NCBI GenBank assembly: GCA_963976695.1
Contig: CAXBMB010000007.1
Span: forward strand, 1-64,000
Direction: 5' to 3'
DNA length: 64,000 nt
Source of the DNA: CAXBMB01 sp963976695
GTDB taxonomy: Bacteria; Pseudomonadota; Alphaproteobacteria; Kiloniellales; DSM-21159
The notes under the pieces were generated by a model. It searched no databases, had not been told where the DNA came from, and saw only the letters and a program-made list of their open reading frames with translations. Shown here piece by piece: positions 52,426-62,500 of this stretch (the stretch's first letter is position 1; every line of letters starts with the position of its first letter). A program made the position numbers and the translations under genes.

Positions 52426-55400
52426 GACGACAGCGCCTTGGCGACGAAGGCCAGGCCCTCGGGCACGGTCAGCGCAAAAAACGCCGGATCGTGGCGGCCC
52501 TGCGGCAAACGCTGGAAGTCGTGATCGATCTCGCTTGCCGTCAACTGCTTGTGGAAAAATAGGCTGCCGTCCCAGGCCAGCGAATCGGCCTCGCCGCAAA
52601 TCACCTGCAGCGCCGGTCTTGCCTGCTTTAGCGCCGCCGCCCGAGCGGCGACCAAGGCGCTGGGATGATGGGCCTGCCACTGCCCGGCATCATCGATTCC
52701 CGGACCAAAGAAGCGCGCCAGATAGTCGCGCGGCCGCAGCAGGCACAAGGGATGGCTCTCCTCCAGTTCGGCAAAGTTCAGGCCGGCCTCCAGCGCCGGG
52801 GCCAGCGCCGACGCCGCCTTGATTTTATCAGGATGACGCAGCGCCATTCGCAGCGCCCCCAGCCCCCCCATCGACAGCCCGAGAACACCAAAGGGCGCGG
52901 TGGAAATTTGTCCCGCGCTCTGCTGGGCCAAAAGGTCGGGCAATTCGTCAACCAGAAAGGTTTCCCAACGCGGACCGCCGGCGGGTGGATCCAGATAGAG
53001 ACTGCGCGGCGCCTGCACCCAGGCAATGGCAAGCGGCGGCAGATCTCCCTCGGCCATCATTTGATCGGGCAACGCCGCCAGCCGGGCGGTCAGGTCGGCT
53101 TCGGCGCCGGGCAGGAACAGCAGCAACGGCAGCTTGCGCTGCGTCGGCGCGGATTTGGGCAGCAGCAGCGCGATCGAAACCGACTGTCCCAGCACCCGCG
53201 AGGCAAGCGCGCGTTTCTCGAACCGACCCTTCAACTGCATTGTGCCGTCTTCGGCCGGCGCCGCGGGCGCAATGTACTCCAGCGCGCCGACCGCCTTGGA
53301 CAGATCAAAGAAAGCGGTGCCCCGGCCGCCAAGCGCGGCCTGCCCCGCCCCGGTCAGCGGCCCCAGCAGCGCTTGGCTTATGCCCGCCTGCTGCGCCTTC
53401 ATCCAGGCAAAGGGCGCGCCCAGGATCAAGCCATAGCCTTGTTGCGCCAAGGCCGCCCGCGCGGCGTTCAGACCCACGGGAACCGCCAGCGGCGCCAAGG
53501 TCCCGCTTTCCGGCAGCGGCGCGACGCCCCGCAAATTTCCATCGGCGTCGCGTAGCGGCAACAGCAGCGCAGCCCGGGTTGGCGCCAGGCCGTCGGTGAC
53601 GGTCCCTTCAGGCAGCCTGGGTTGCCCGGCCTGCCCGCCGAGCCACGCCCCCAGCCCGAGCCGACGCCAGGTAGCCGGAACAAGACCCTGGTCCCTGAGC
53701 CGCTGGCGTAGTTCCACCGCCAAGGGGTGGGCCTGCAAGTCTTCCTGATAGCGTTTCAACGCCTCGGCCAGCCGGGCGATGCGCGCGCCAGCGCTATCCT
53801 TGGCGACCGGGGTGGCGGCCGGTTTGGTCGCCGATTTGGCCGCCGATTTGGTCGACGGGGCGGCAGCCGACTCCACCGGCGCGCCGGGCAGGTGATAGCC
53901 GTAGGCTTGCGCCAGGGCTACCGTCTCCGCCGCCAGAGGCCGTGGCAGCACAACCGTCCGCCACACCGCCGCCAAGTCCGGCTCGATGGCTTGGTGGTTG
54001 AGGAAATTGGGATCGCCAATCTGCAGCGAACCGCGCGTCGGTCCATCGGTCATCCGCTGGCCTTCATAGGGGGTCAGTAAACGGTCGTCGAAAGGCAGAT
54101 CGAGGAACGCCATCAACCCGGTCATCGCCGCCTTCGGGTCCGCCACCAGGTCCTCATAGCGCATCCGGTGGACGCGGTCGGCGGGCAGGGTCGCGCCGAA
54201 GGCCTCCATGTTTTCATTTTGACTGCGCCAATGCCGCTCGGCAAAGGCATGGGGGTCGTCCACGCCGGTCATAAAGCGCTCCAACCGATTGCGCACAAAA
54301 GAATCGATCACCGCCAGCGGATGCCGCACCAGATGCAGATAGAGCGGTCGCTCGAAAAGTCGTTCGGCCCGTTGCAGCGTCTCCGGCGAGGTCAAGTAAG
54401 ACGGCGACTTGTCCACCAACAGCTGTCCGGCCCGGCCCAGCGCGCGGTAGACATCGGCCACCGGTCGATCTTGCGCCAACCACTGGGCCAACCGCTCGGC
54501 CGCCGCGTCCGCCGAAAGGTCGAAGCGCGCCATGAGGGCCCGTTGCAGCCCTTCATCCAGGTAGTTGTCGTGCAACGCCGCGTGCCAGGGCTTGAGGCTC
54601 TCATAGCCCAAGAGGTGCAGTTCAGGCGGGCTGAACAGCCCGGCATGCCCGGCCAGCATGACCCGCAGCAAGGTTGAGCCGGAGCGCGGACTGGACAGCA
54701 GGAAAAGCGCGTCGGGGGTCGCTTTTGCCGGGCCGATGATCGGCGGCGCGCCCGGCGGGGCGGCGGGGCGCGGCGGCGGGGCGGTCGCGCCGCCCGCCAG
54801 GCGGCGCAGCTCGCGCGCCAGCAAACCGGCAAAGCCCGCCAGGCTCGACTGCTCGAAAAAATCCTTCGGATAGAGCGCGATTCCATAGGATTGGCGACAA
54901 AGCGCCAGCAGATCCATCACCATGAGGCTGTCCAGCCCCAGGTCGGCGATGTCAGCATCGGGCGCCAACGGGCTGTCGGATCGGCCTTGAACCTGCGCCA
55001 CGGCGGCCTGAAGAAATGTTATCAGCGTTTGTTGCTGCGCCGACTGGGACGAGGCCAGCAGCGCGCGCAACGGCTCCGGGTCGGGCGCGGCCGGCGCGGC
55101 GTCCTTTCTGTCCGGCACGGTCGCGGCCTCCTTCAACAGCGACAGCAGCGGGCGCATCCGGCGGGCTTCATACAGCGGGACAAAACGGTCCCAAGCCACC
55201 GACGCCACCGTGATCGCTCCCCCCCGGGCCGCCGCTTGCGCCGCGTCCGCGGTTGGCCCGCCCAGCAAATCGTCCAATTGAGCCAGGGCCGCCTCGGGAG
55301 CCAAGGAATCCACACCGCCGGCGGCAAAGGCCTGCGCCGCCGCGCTGACATTCATTCCGGTGTCCCGCCACGGTCCCCAGGCCACCGAAAGCCCGGGCAA

Positions 55401-58400
55401 ACCCTCGGCCTGCCGCCGCTCGGCCAAGGCATCAAGGAAGCCGCTGACCGCACCATAGGCCGAAAGCCCGCGTGAGCCCCAGCTTGCCGCCGCCGACGAG
55501 CAGAGCAGGAACAGCGCCGGTCGCCGGTCGCGCGCCAAGGCGTCAAGCTGCTGCACGCCCGCCACCTTGGCCCGGAACAGACTCCGCCACGCCTTGAGAT
55601 CAAGATCGTCGGCGGCGCGGCTGACAGCGGTCCCGGCGGCGTGAACAATCCCCCGCAAGGCCGGCCGATCCCGCAAGGCTTCCGCCAGCAGCGCGGGACA
55701 GTCCGGCGCGCCCAGCCGGCAGGCCAGGTAGTCAACCACAGCGCCTTGCGCCCGCAAGGTCGCGAGCAAGCTTTCCAGTTCGGGATCGGCGTTCCGGCGT
55801 CCCAGCACCAGCAGATGACCCGCGCCGCGTTTGACCAGCCAGCGACAGAGCTGCCGTCCCAATCCGCCGGCCCCGCCGGCGACCAGATAGAGCCCCTGCG
55901 GGTCGAAGGCCGGAGGGTTTGACTCGGCCGGACCCGCCGCGCGGGCCAGCGGGGCTAGGGGAACCAGGCGCAGGCCAAGGAAGTCGGCGCCGCTTCGCGC
56001 CACCTGTCTTTCGTCTCCCGCTCCGCCAACCAGCGCTAAAATCTGCGCCGCCAAGCCGTCGACAGCCTCGGCGCGCCAGCCGTCGCCCAGGTCCAGCAGA
56101 CCCAAAGCGCCCCGCTCCCGCTCCAGTTCGGCGCCGCGCAGGAAAGGCCAATAGAGCGCCTGCAGCGGATCGGGCTTCCAGGTCCCCGGCAAGCATTGTC
56201 CGCCCGCGCCGGTCGGCCGGCCAAGCGGTGCGCCGCCGGCGGTCAGCAGCCAAAACGGGGCCGAGGGCGCGCCGGCCTCCAGGGCGCGCAGCAAGGCGGG
56301 AAGCTGAGTGAGCGACGCGCTTTCCGCCGCGGCTTGCCACTGCGGCGCCTCCGCCAGCCTCGGCTCGTCCAGGGGCTGCAAATCCAACAGCGCCGCGATC
56401 GGCTGGGCTAGCCGGGTTTTATCGGCCAGTAAAGCGGCGGTGGTGGGGTAGGCGCGCACCGCGACGCCTTGCGCCGCCAGGCGCCGGCAAAGCGCGTCGG
56501 ACAGCGCGCTTTGCCGACCCAAAAGCACCCAGGGATGGTCACCGGCAAGCGGCTGGGGTTGAAGGCGAAGCGGCAGCCAGGTGAAGTGATAGGGCTGGGC
56601 TGGCGCGGCCGGCGCGGCGGCGGCGCGCGCCGTCAGGTCCTTTGGCCGTGGCGGCCCGCCTTGCGGCCAAAACCGCTGCCTTTGAAAGGGATAGCCGGGC
56701 AGGCGGTCGCTGGCCGCCCCCTCTGGGGCCAGCCTGTGCCATGCCAGGTCCAGGCCGCTTTCATACAACCCCGCCAGGGCCTGACGCAGGCAAAGATCAT
56801 CGGCCCGGCCCTTGCGCAGCCCGGGCAGGACGAGCAACTCGCGCCCGACAGTCCGGCGACGGACCAGCGCGGCCAGCGTGGCGCCGGGGCCGATTTCGAC
56901 AAAGCGCTCCTGGCCTTGCGCCAGCAGGCAGTCAACCGCGCCCAGGAAGTTTACCGGGGCGCGCAGTTGCCGGCGCCAATAGTCGACCCGGGTGACCGCA
57001 TCGTCGACCTGGCGGCCCGCCTCCGTGCAGATGAACGGCAGGCGCGGCGCCGTCAAGCTAACCTTTTCCAGCGCCGCGCAAAAGGGATCCAGAGCCGGTT
57101 CAACCAACGACGAATGGAAGCCGTAGCGACCGGTCAAGCGTTTTGACCGAACCCCTTGGGTTCGCAAGCAGGCCTGAAAGGCCTCAATGGCGTCGGGATC
57201 ACCGGTCACCACGGTCTCATCGGGCGCATTGCAGGCGGAAACCGCCAGCCGTTCGGCAAGACCGGACGACAGTTCGGCCAAGCGCCGCGCCACCGCCGCC
57301 GCGCCTTCCGACAGGGCCAGCATCCGGCCTTCGGGACAGAGGTCCTCCACCAGCTTGCCCCGCGCCAGAACCAACTGCGCGCCGTCCTGCGCGGTCATCA
57401 CCCCCGCCACCACCGCGGCGGCAAAAGCGCCCAGGCTGTGCCCCGCCACCGCCGACGGCGTGATGCCCCAGCTTCGCCACAGCGCCACCAAAGCCAGTTG
57501 CAGCGCGTAGAGCGCCGGTTGGGTCACATCGGTGCGGTTGAGCAGCCTGGCGGCGGTCTCGCTCTTGTCGGCGAACAGCAAGTCGGCCAGACGGCAGGGC
57601 AAGGCCGGGTCGAGCTGCGCCGCCAGATCGTCAAAGGCTTGTTTAAAGACCGCTTCCTGGGCGTAAAGCCCGGCGCCCATGCCCAAATACTGACCGCCCT
57701 GACCGGAAAAAAGAAAGACCGGCGCGGTATTGGATTTCAGTCGACCCGCGCTTGGCGGCACCCGGGTCAAGCCATCCGCCAGTTCCAGCCGATCACCGCC
57801 GACCACAGCGCGCCGCAAGGGAAAATGATCCCGGCCGAGCATCGCCGTGCGCGCCAGACCGGCGCAGTCGGTCTCACCCGCCAATACCGCCCGGGTGCGT
57901 GCTTGCAATGTCGCCAAGGCCGCCGTGCTGCGCGCCGACAGCGGCAGAAGATATATCTGGGAGTGCGGAACCCCGGATTGCGGACTCCCCGACTGCGGAC
58001 TCCCCGACTGCGGAATCTGGGATTGGGTAACCTGGGAGGGAGGGTGCGCCGCCGCCGCCGGGGGGGTGTCCAGCATCGCGTCGGGCAGGCTCAACACGGC
58101 GTGGGCGTTGGTGCCGCTGCCGCCGAAAGAGCTAACCCCGGCCACCCGGCCCTTGCGCCGCGCCGGAAAGGCCGTGGCGCTCAACGCCAGGTCCGCCGGG
58201 ACCTGATCCCACTGAATGGCGGGGTTTGGCTGGTCGACATGCAAATGCGGCGGCACCTGCCCGGCATTGAGCGCCAGGACCGTTTTGATCACGCCGGCCA
58301 TACCCGCCGCCGACTCCAGGTGCCCCAGGTTGGTTTTCACCGAGCCCAGCAGAAACCGCTCGCCACAACCATGAAACACCGCCCCCAGGCCGTGCGCCTC

Positions 58401-59501
58401 GATCGGATCTCCCAAGGGGGTGCCGGTGCCGTGCGCCTCCACGACCCCAACATCGGCGGGCGTGACCCCGGCGCGCGCCTGTGCGGCGCGGACCACGGCT
58501 TCCTGGGCGCGCCGGTTGGGCACGGTAATTCCGCTGGACGCGCCGTCCTGGTTGACCGCCGAGCCCTGCAAAACCGCCCAGATCCGGTTGCCGTCGCGCT
58601 GCGCCGCCGCCAGGCTTTTCAGCACCACGACGCCGCAGCCTTCGCCGCGCACCATGCCGTCGGCGCCGGCGTCGAAAGCCCGACAGCGTCCCGACGGCGA
58701 CAGCATCCGCGCCCGGCTGGCGACCAGCGTGCTAAAGGGCGAAAGCAACAGATTGACGCCGCCCACCAGCGCCAGCTCGCAATCACCCAACTTGATCGCC
58801 TGGGCCGCCAGATGCAGGGCAACCAGCGAAGAGGAGCAGGCGGTGTCAACCGCCAACGACGGTCCCTCCAGCCCCAGCGTGTAGGCAATCCGCCCGGCCG
58901 CGAAGTTCAGCGCATTGCCGGATAGAAAGTAGCTGTCCAGCGCCGCCGTCTGATCCCGCTGCAACAGATCGGCATAGTCGTTGGTGGAAATGCCGACAAA
59001 CACTCCAACGCTTTTCCCGCGCAGGCCGCGCGGCGGCAGGTGGGCGTGCTCCAGCGCTGACCAGACCACCTCCAACAGCAGCCTTTGTTGCGGGTCCATG
59101 GACAGGGCTTCGCGCGGCGACAGGCCAAAAAAGTCCGCGTCAAAGCCATCGACCGCGGTCAGAAAACCGGCGCGGCGGGTGGCGATCCGCTCGGGCTTGG
59201 CCGGGTCCGGATCATACCAAAGGTCCAGGTCCCAGCGGTCTTTCGGAACCTCCCGAACCGACTCCCGGCCGGCCATCAGGCTTTGCCAAAAAGCCTCCGG
59301 CGTCTCCCCGCCGCCGGGAAATCGACAGCCCAGGCCGACGATGGCGATCGGCTCCCGCTCCGCCGAGGCGCCGCGCGATCCGCGCGTCTCGATCCCCTGC
59401 TGGGCGTCCAGACGCTTTTGCAGCTCCCAGCACAGCAGCAGGCTTTGCTTGTGGCTGAGCCCCTTGATCCGGTCGAGAAAGGCGCGCCGGGCGTCACTCA
59501 T
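52422..59501 (-). CDS. Polyketide synthase: KS-AT-KR-ACP-sulfotransferase-(TOPRIM-like)-esterase
   Basis: 2359-residue type I PKS. KS domain about residues 50-470, Cys222 in DTACSSS, with EAHGTGT and KTNLGHLESAAG. AT about 595-890, Ser689 in GHSLGAF, and YGFHSS suggesting malonyl-CoA. KR about 1200-1420, GGAGGLG, Tyr1349. ACP with Ser1525 in LGLDSLMVM. Sulfotransferase about 1590-1870 with PAPS loop SSPRSGSTLLRVM and RHPLAVIDSFVRNRLERF. A TOPRIM-like segment follows at about 1915-2062. The C-terminal esterase has Ser2210 in GLSMGGLGALR and His2337 in GRHDPAFF. ACP-sulfotransferase-hydrolase is the terminal-alkene architecture of CurM and Ols. The start overlaps the upstream PKS stop by 8 nt. 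Confidence 0.92.
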   Translation of the reverse strand: MSDARRAFLDRIKGLSHKQSLLLCWELQKRLDAQQGIETRGSRGASAEREPIAIVGLGCRFPGGGETPEAFWQSLMAGRESVREVPKDRWDLDLWYDPDPAKPERIATRRAGFLTAVDGFDADFFGLSPREALSMDPQQRLLLEVVWSALEHAHLPPRGLRGKSVGVFVGISTNDYADLLQRDQTAALDSYFLSGNALNFAAGRIAYTLGLEGPSLAVDTACSSSLVALHLAAQAIKLGDCELALVGGVNLLLSPFSTLVASRARMLSPSGRCRAFDAGADGMVRGEGCGVVVLKSLAAAQRDGNRIWAVLQGSAVNQDGASSGITVPNRRAQEAVVRAAQARAGVTPADVGVVEAHGTGTPLGDPIEAHGLGAVFHGCGERFLLGSVKTNLGHLESAAGMAGVIKTVLALNAGQVPPHLHVDQPNPAIQWDQVPADLALSATAFPARRKGRVAGVSSFGGSGTNAHAVLSLPDAMLDTPPAAAAHPPSQVTQSQIPQSGSPQSGSPQSGVPHSQIYLLPLSARSTAALATLQARTRAVLAGETDCAGLARTAMLGRDHFPLRRAVVGGDRLELADGLTRVPPSAGRLKSNTAPVFLFSGQGGQYLGMGAGLYAQEAVFKQAFDDLAAQLDPALPCRLADLLFADKSETAARLLNRTDVTQPALYALQLALVALWRSWGITPSAVAGHSLGAFAAAVVAGVMTAQDGAQLVLARGKLVEDLCPEGRMLALSEGAAAVARRLAELSSGLAERLAVSACNAPDETVVTGDPDAIEAFQACLRTQGVRSKRLTGRYGFHSSLVEPALDPFCAALEKVSLTAPRLPFICTEAGRQVDDAVTRVDYWRRQLRAPVNFLGAVDCLLAQGQERFVEIGPGATLAALVRRRTVGRELLVLPGLRKGRADDLCLRQALAGLYESGLDLAWHRLAPEGAASDRLPGYPFQRQRFWPQGGPPRPKDLTARAAAAPAAPAQPYHFTWLPLRLQPQPLAGDHPWVLLGRQSALSDALCRRLAAQGVAVRAYPTTAALLADKTRLAQPIAALLDLQPLDEPRLAEAPQWQAAAESASLTQLPALLRALEAGAPSAPFWLLTAGGAPLGRPTGAGGQCLPGTWKPDPLQALYWPFLRGAELERERGALGLLDLGDGWRAEAVDGLAAQILALVGGAGDERQVARSGADFLGLRLVPLAPLARAAGPAESNPPAFDPQGLYLVAGGAGGLGRQLCRWLVKRGAGHLLVLGRRNADPELESLLATLRAQGAVVDYLACRLGAPDCPALLAEALRDRPALRGIVHAAGTAVSRAADDLDLKAWRSLFRAKVAGVQQLDALARDRRPALFLLCSSAAASWGSRGLSAYGAVSGFLDALAERRQAEGLPGLSVAWGPWRDTGMNVSAAAQAFAAGGVDSLAPEAALAQLDDLLGGPTADAAQAAARGGAITVASVAWDRFVPLYEARRMRPLLSLLKEAATVPDRKDAAPAAPDPEPLRALLASSQSAQQQTLITFLQAAVAQVQGRSDSPLAPDADIADLGLDSLMVMDLLALCRQSYGIALYPKDFFEQSSLAGFAGLLARELRRLAGGATAPPPRPAAPPGAPPIIGPAKATPDALFLLSSPRSGSTLLRVMLAGHAGLFSPPELHLLGYESLKPWHAALHDNYLDEGLQRALMARFDLSADAAAERLAQWLAQDRPVADVYRALGRAGQLLVDKSPSYLTSPETLQRAERLFERPLYLHLVRHPLAVIDSFVRNRLERFMTGVDDPHAFAERHWRSQNENMEAFGATLPADRVHRMRYEDLVADPKAAMTGLMAFLDLPFDDRLLTPYEGQRMTDGPTRGSLQIGDPNFLNHQAIEPDLAAVWRTVVLPRPLAAETVALAQAYGYHLPGAPVESAAAPSTKSAAKSATKPAATPVAKDSAGARIARLAEALKRYQEDLQAHPLAVELRQRLRDQGLVPATWRRLGLGAWLGGQAGQPRLPEGTVTDGLAPTRAALLLPLRDADGNLRGVAPLPESGTLAPLAVPVGLNAARAALAQQGYGLILGAPFAWMKAQQAGISQALLGPLTGAGQAALGGRGTAFFDLSKAVGALEYIAPAAPAEDGTMQLKGRFEKRALASRVLGQSVSIALLLPKSAPTQRKLPLLLFLPGAEADLTARLAALPDQMMAEGDLPPLAIAWVQAPRSLYLDPPAGGPRWETFLVDELPDLLAQQSAGQISTAPFGVLGLSMGGLGALRMALRHPDKIKAASALAPALEAGLNFAELEESHPLCLLRPRDYLARFFGPGIDDAGQWQAHHPSALVAARAAALKQARPALQVICGEADSLAWDGSLFFHKQLTASEIDHDFQRLPQGRHDPAFFALTVPEGLAFVAKALSS
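57962..58040 (-). repeat. 15-bp repeat in the KS-AT linker of the large PKS
   Basis: Units such as GACTGCGGACTCCCC recur with a 15-bp period and encode Q-S-G-(S/V)-P-type pentapeptides (SQIPQSGSPQSGSPQSG) in the linker just after the ketosynthase. Frame-preserving, so length can vary without harm. Confidence 0.85.
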
Positions 59502-62500
59502 CGCTCGGTCCTTCCGTCAACAGACGGTCAATCTCGCCGTCTTCCAAATCACCGATCTGGCCCAACAGATCGTCCAATAGGTCGGCGGGGGCCTGGCCGG
59601 GCCCATCGGCAGGCTGGCCGTCTTGCCGGTCGGCCGCGCCCGGGTCGGCGGAATCCTTCGCCGCAAGGGCCTGGTCCGCCGGCGCCAGCAACGACGCGAG
59701 ATAGTCCGCCAAGGCCTGCACATTGGGATATTCAAACGCCAAACTGGGCGGGAAGCTTCGCCCCATGTCTGTTTCCAGACGACCGCGCAGTTTCACCGCC
59801 ATGATCGAGTCCATGCCCAGTTGGAAAAAGCCGGCGTCTTCTTCCAGCTGGTCCGGATGCTCGAATCCCAGAATCTCGGCCACCAGCCGCTTCAATGCCT
59901 GCCGCAAGCCTGCGCGGCGCGCCGTCGGGTCCAGCGGCGTCAGCATCGCCGCCAGCGCGCCGCTGGCCTCGCCGGTCGGCGGGGCCGTGGTGGCGCCTGC
60001 CATTTCCTCCAGCAACGGCCGCGGGCGCCGGGCTTCCTGCACCGGCTTGAAAAGCGACCAGTCAAAGCCGGCGACCGCGCGGCCGCCAAAGCTGGGTGGA
60101 TTGACCATCAGGCTCGCCAAGGCGGCCAGGGCGTCGGATCCCGGCACCGGTAGGAAGCCCATCCGTGCGAAATAATCGGCGGCGGTTTCGGAAATCATCC
60201 CGCTATCCTGCCACCAGCCCCAGTTAACCGACAGGCAGGGCAAACCCTCGGCCCGGCCCTTGGCCATCAAGGCATCCAACGCGGCGGAGGCGGCGGCATA
60301 GGCCGCCTGGCCTTCCGATCCCCAGATCGCCGCCCCGGTGGAGAAGGCGACAAAGTGATCCAGCGGCAAGGTGGCGGCCCCCGCCAGCAGATTTTCCGCC
60401 GCCGCCATTTTCGGGGCCCAAACCCGCGCCAGCCCGGCGGCGTCCAAATCTTCCAATTTGCACGGCTCGGTAATTCCCGCCAGATGGAAAAGGCCCTTCA
60501 GCGGCCGCGCGTCGGTCGACCGCAAAACCTCTCGAAGCTGGTCGCGGCCCGTCACATCAAGGCCGAGCCTTTCGATGTCCACGCCGCTTTCCTCCAGCTT
60601 GGCAAGCCGGTCGGCCAAGGCGCCTTCCGCCCGGCCCCGTCGGCTGACCAGCCGCAGGCGACGCGCGCCCCGCGCCACCAGCCACTCCGCCAGCTGCACC
60701 GCAATGCCGCCGAACCCGCCGGTAAGCAGATAAACCGCCTCCGGATCGAACGACGGGCTGGCTGGGACAAGCGCGCCGGCCGAGGTCAGGCGCGCGCCAT
60801 AGAGCCGCCCACCGCGCAGCGCCAGCTGCTGCTCGCCACCTGGCGCCAGCAGAGCGCCGACCAGCGCTTCCACCTGATCCGAATCTTGCTGATTTTTTGC
60901 TTTAGATAAATCTATCAACCCACCATCAATATTAGATTTTTCCAGCATAGCGACGCGAACAAACCCCCACAGCGAGGCCGCCAGGGGATCCAGATCCCGG
61001 TCGGCCGATGACAGCTGTTGTCCACCGCTGGTGACCGTCCAAATCGCTTGGGGCGCGCCCAGGTAAAACCGCCGCAGCAGGTCCAGAACCGTGGCGCTGT
61101 CCTGCTGCGCCGCCGCGCTTTCCGCGCCCAAGATCACCAGCCGGCGTTCGTCCAGTTGCGGAGGCTTGGCCAGCAGAGCGCGCGGGCTGCTGCGCAGCAA
61201 TGTCACCTGTTGACCCGCCGCCCGCAGACGGTCATGGAGTTGCGCCGCAACCGCCTGATCGGCCAGATCAATCACCAGCCACGGCAGGCCGGGCTCCAAC
61301 GGCGGCTGGCGATGGGGCAGCGCCCGCCAGGCCACCTCGTAGACCTTGTCGGTCCAGGCGGCAGCCTCGGCCACCAGACCCGGGCGCGCCGCCGGCGCGG
61401 CGGCGAACCAATGGCGCTGCCGTTGCCAAGGGTAGAGCGGCAGAAAAACAAAGCCGCGCGGCGGTTGACTCAAGGCCTGCCAGCGCGGCGTGACGCCCTG
61501 GACATAAAGCTGCGCCAGCGATGTGAGCAGCGCCTGACTGTCCTCCTGGTCGCGCTCCAAGCTGCCCAACGCCGCGACCGGCTGGTTCAGCGCCAGGCTT
61601 TCTTCCTCCACCGCCGCCAACAGCACCGGGTGCGGTCCCACCTCCACCACCTGGGTGACGCCTTGATCCAACAACCGCGCCAGCGCCGCCGCGAACCGGA
61701 CCGGCTGTCTTAGGTTCGACCACCAATAGTCGGCGTCCAGTTCACCGGCCGCCACCGGCCGCGACAGCACCGTTGACTCCATAACCAGCGAGGTTTGCTT
61801 GGAAGAAACCTCTCCAAGCGCTTCTTTTAATTCAATTTCCAAGCAATCGACTTGCGGACCGTGCGAGGCGACGTCAACCTTGACCCGGCGGGTGAAAACC
61901 TGTCGCCGCTCCAACTGCTCGGCAAGGCGATCAAGGCTCGCAGACGCCCCGGACAACACCGTCGAGCGGCGACTGTTGGAAACCGCGACGGCAACCGAAC
62001 CATCGCTGTCAGCCACCAGGTCGACCGCCTCTTCATAGGACAGCGCGGTGACCAGCATGGCGCCCTGCCCGGCCAGCCGCTTCATCAGTCGGCTTCGCAG
62101 GGTGATGATCCGCGCGGCGCTGCTCAGATCCAGGGCGCCGGCGGCCACCGCCGCCGCCGCCTCGCCCATCGAATGGCCCAGCACCACGCGCGGCGCGATC
62201 CCCAGGTCGGCCCACTGCCGGGTCAAGGCCACCTGCAGGCTAAACAGCAAAGGCTGCATGCGATCAATCGGCGCCAGCGCGGCGGCGTCGCCCGCCAGCA
62301 GCAGTCTTTCCAACTCCGGGCAACCGGCCGCCGCACAGGCCGCCGCCGCCGCCCGAAAGGCCTGCCGGAAACAATCCGATTGCGCAAAAAGCTGCCGTCC
62401 CATGCCCAGCCATTGCCCGCCCTGGCCCGGATAGACAAAGCCGATCTTGGCCGGCTTTCCGTCGGCCACCCGGCCCTGCGCCACGGCGGGGTGGGTCTCT

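Noticed and set aside
57156..58925. A 589-residue open frame antisense to the large PKS
   Set aside because: Long opposite-strand frames are expected in high-GC coding DNA; the PKS motifs on the minus strand are unambiguous.
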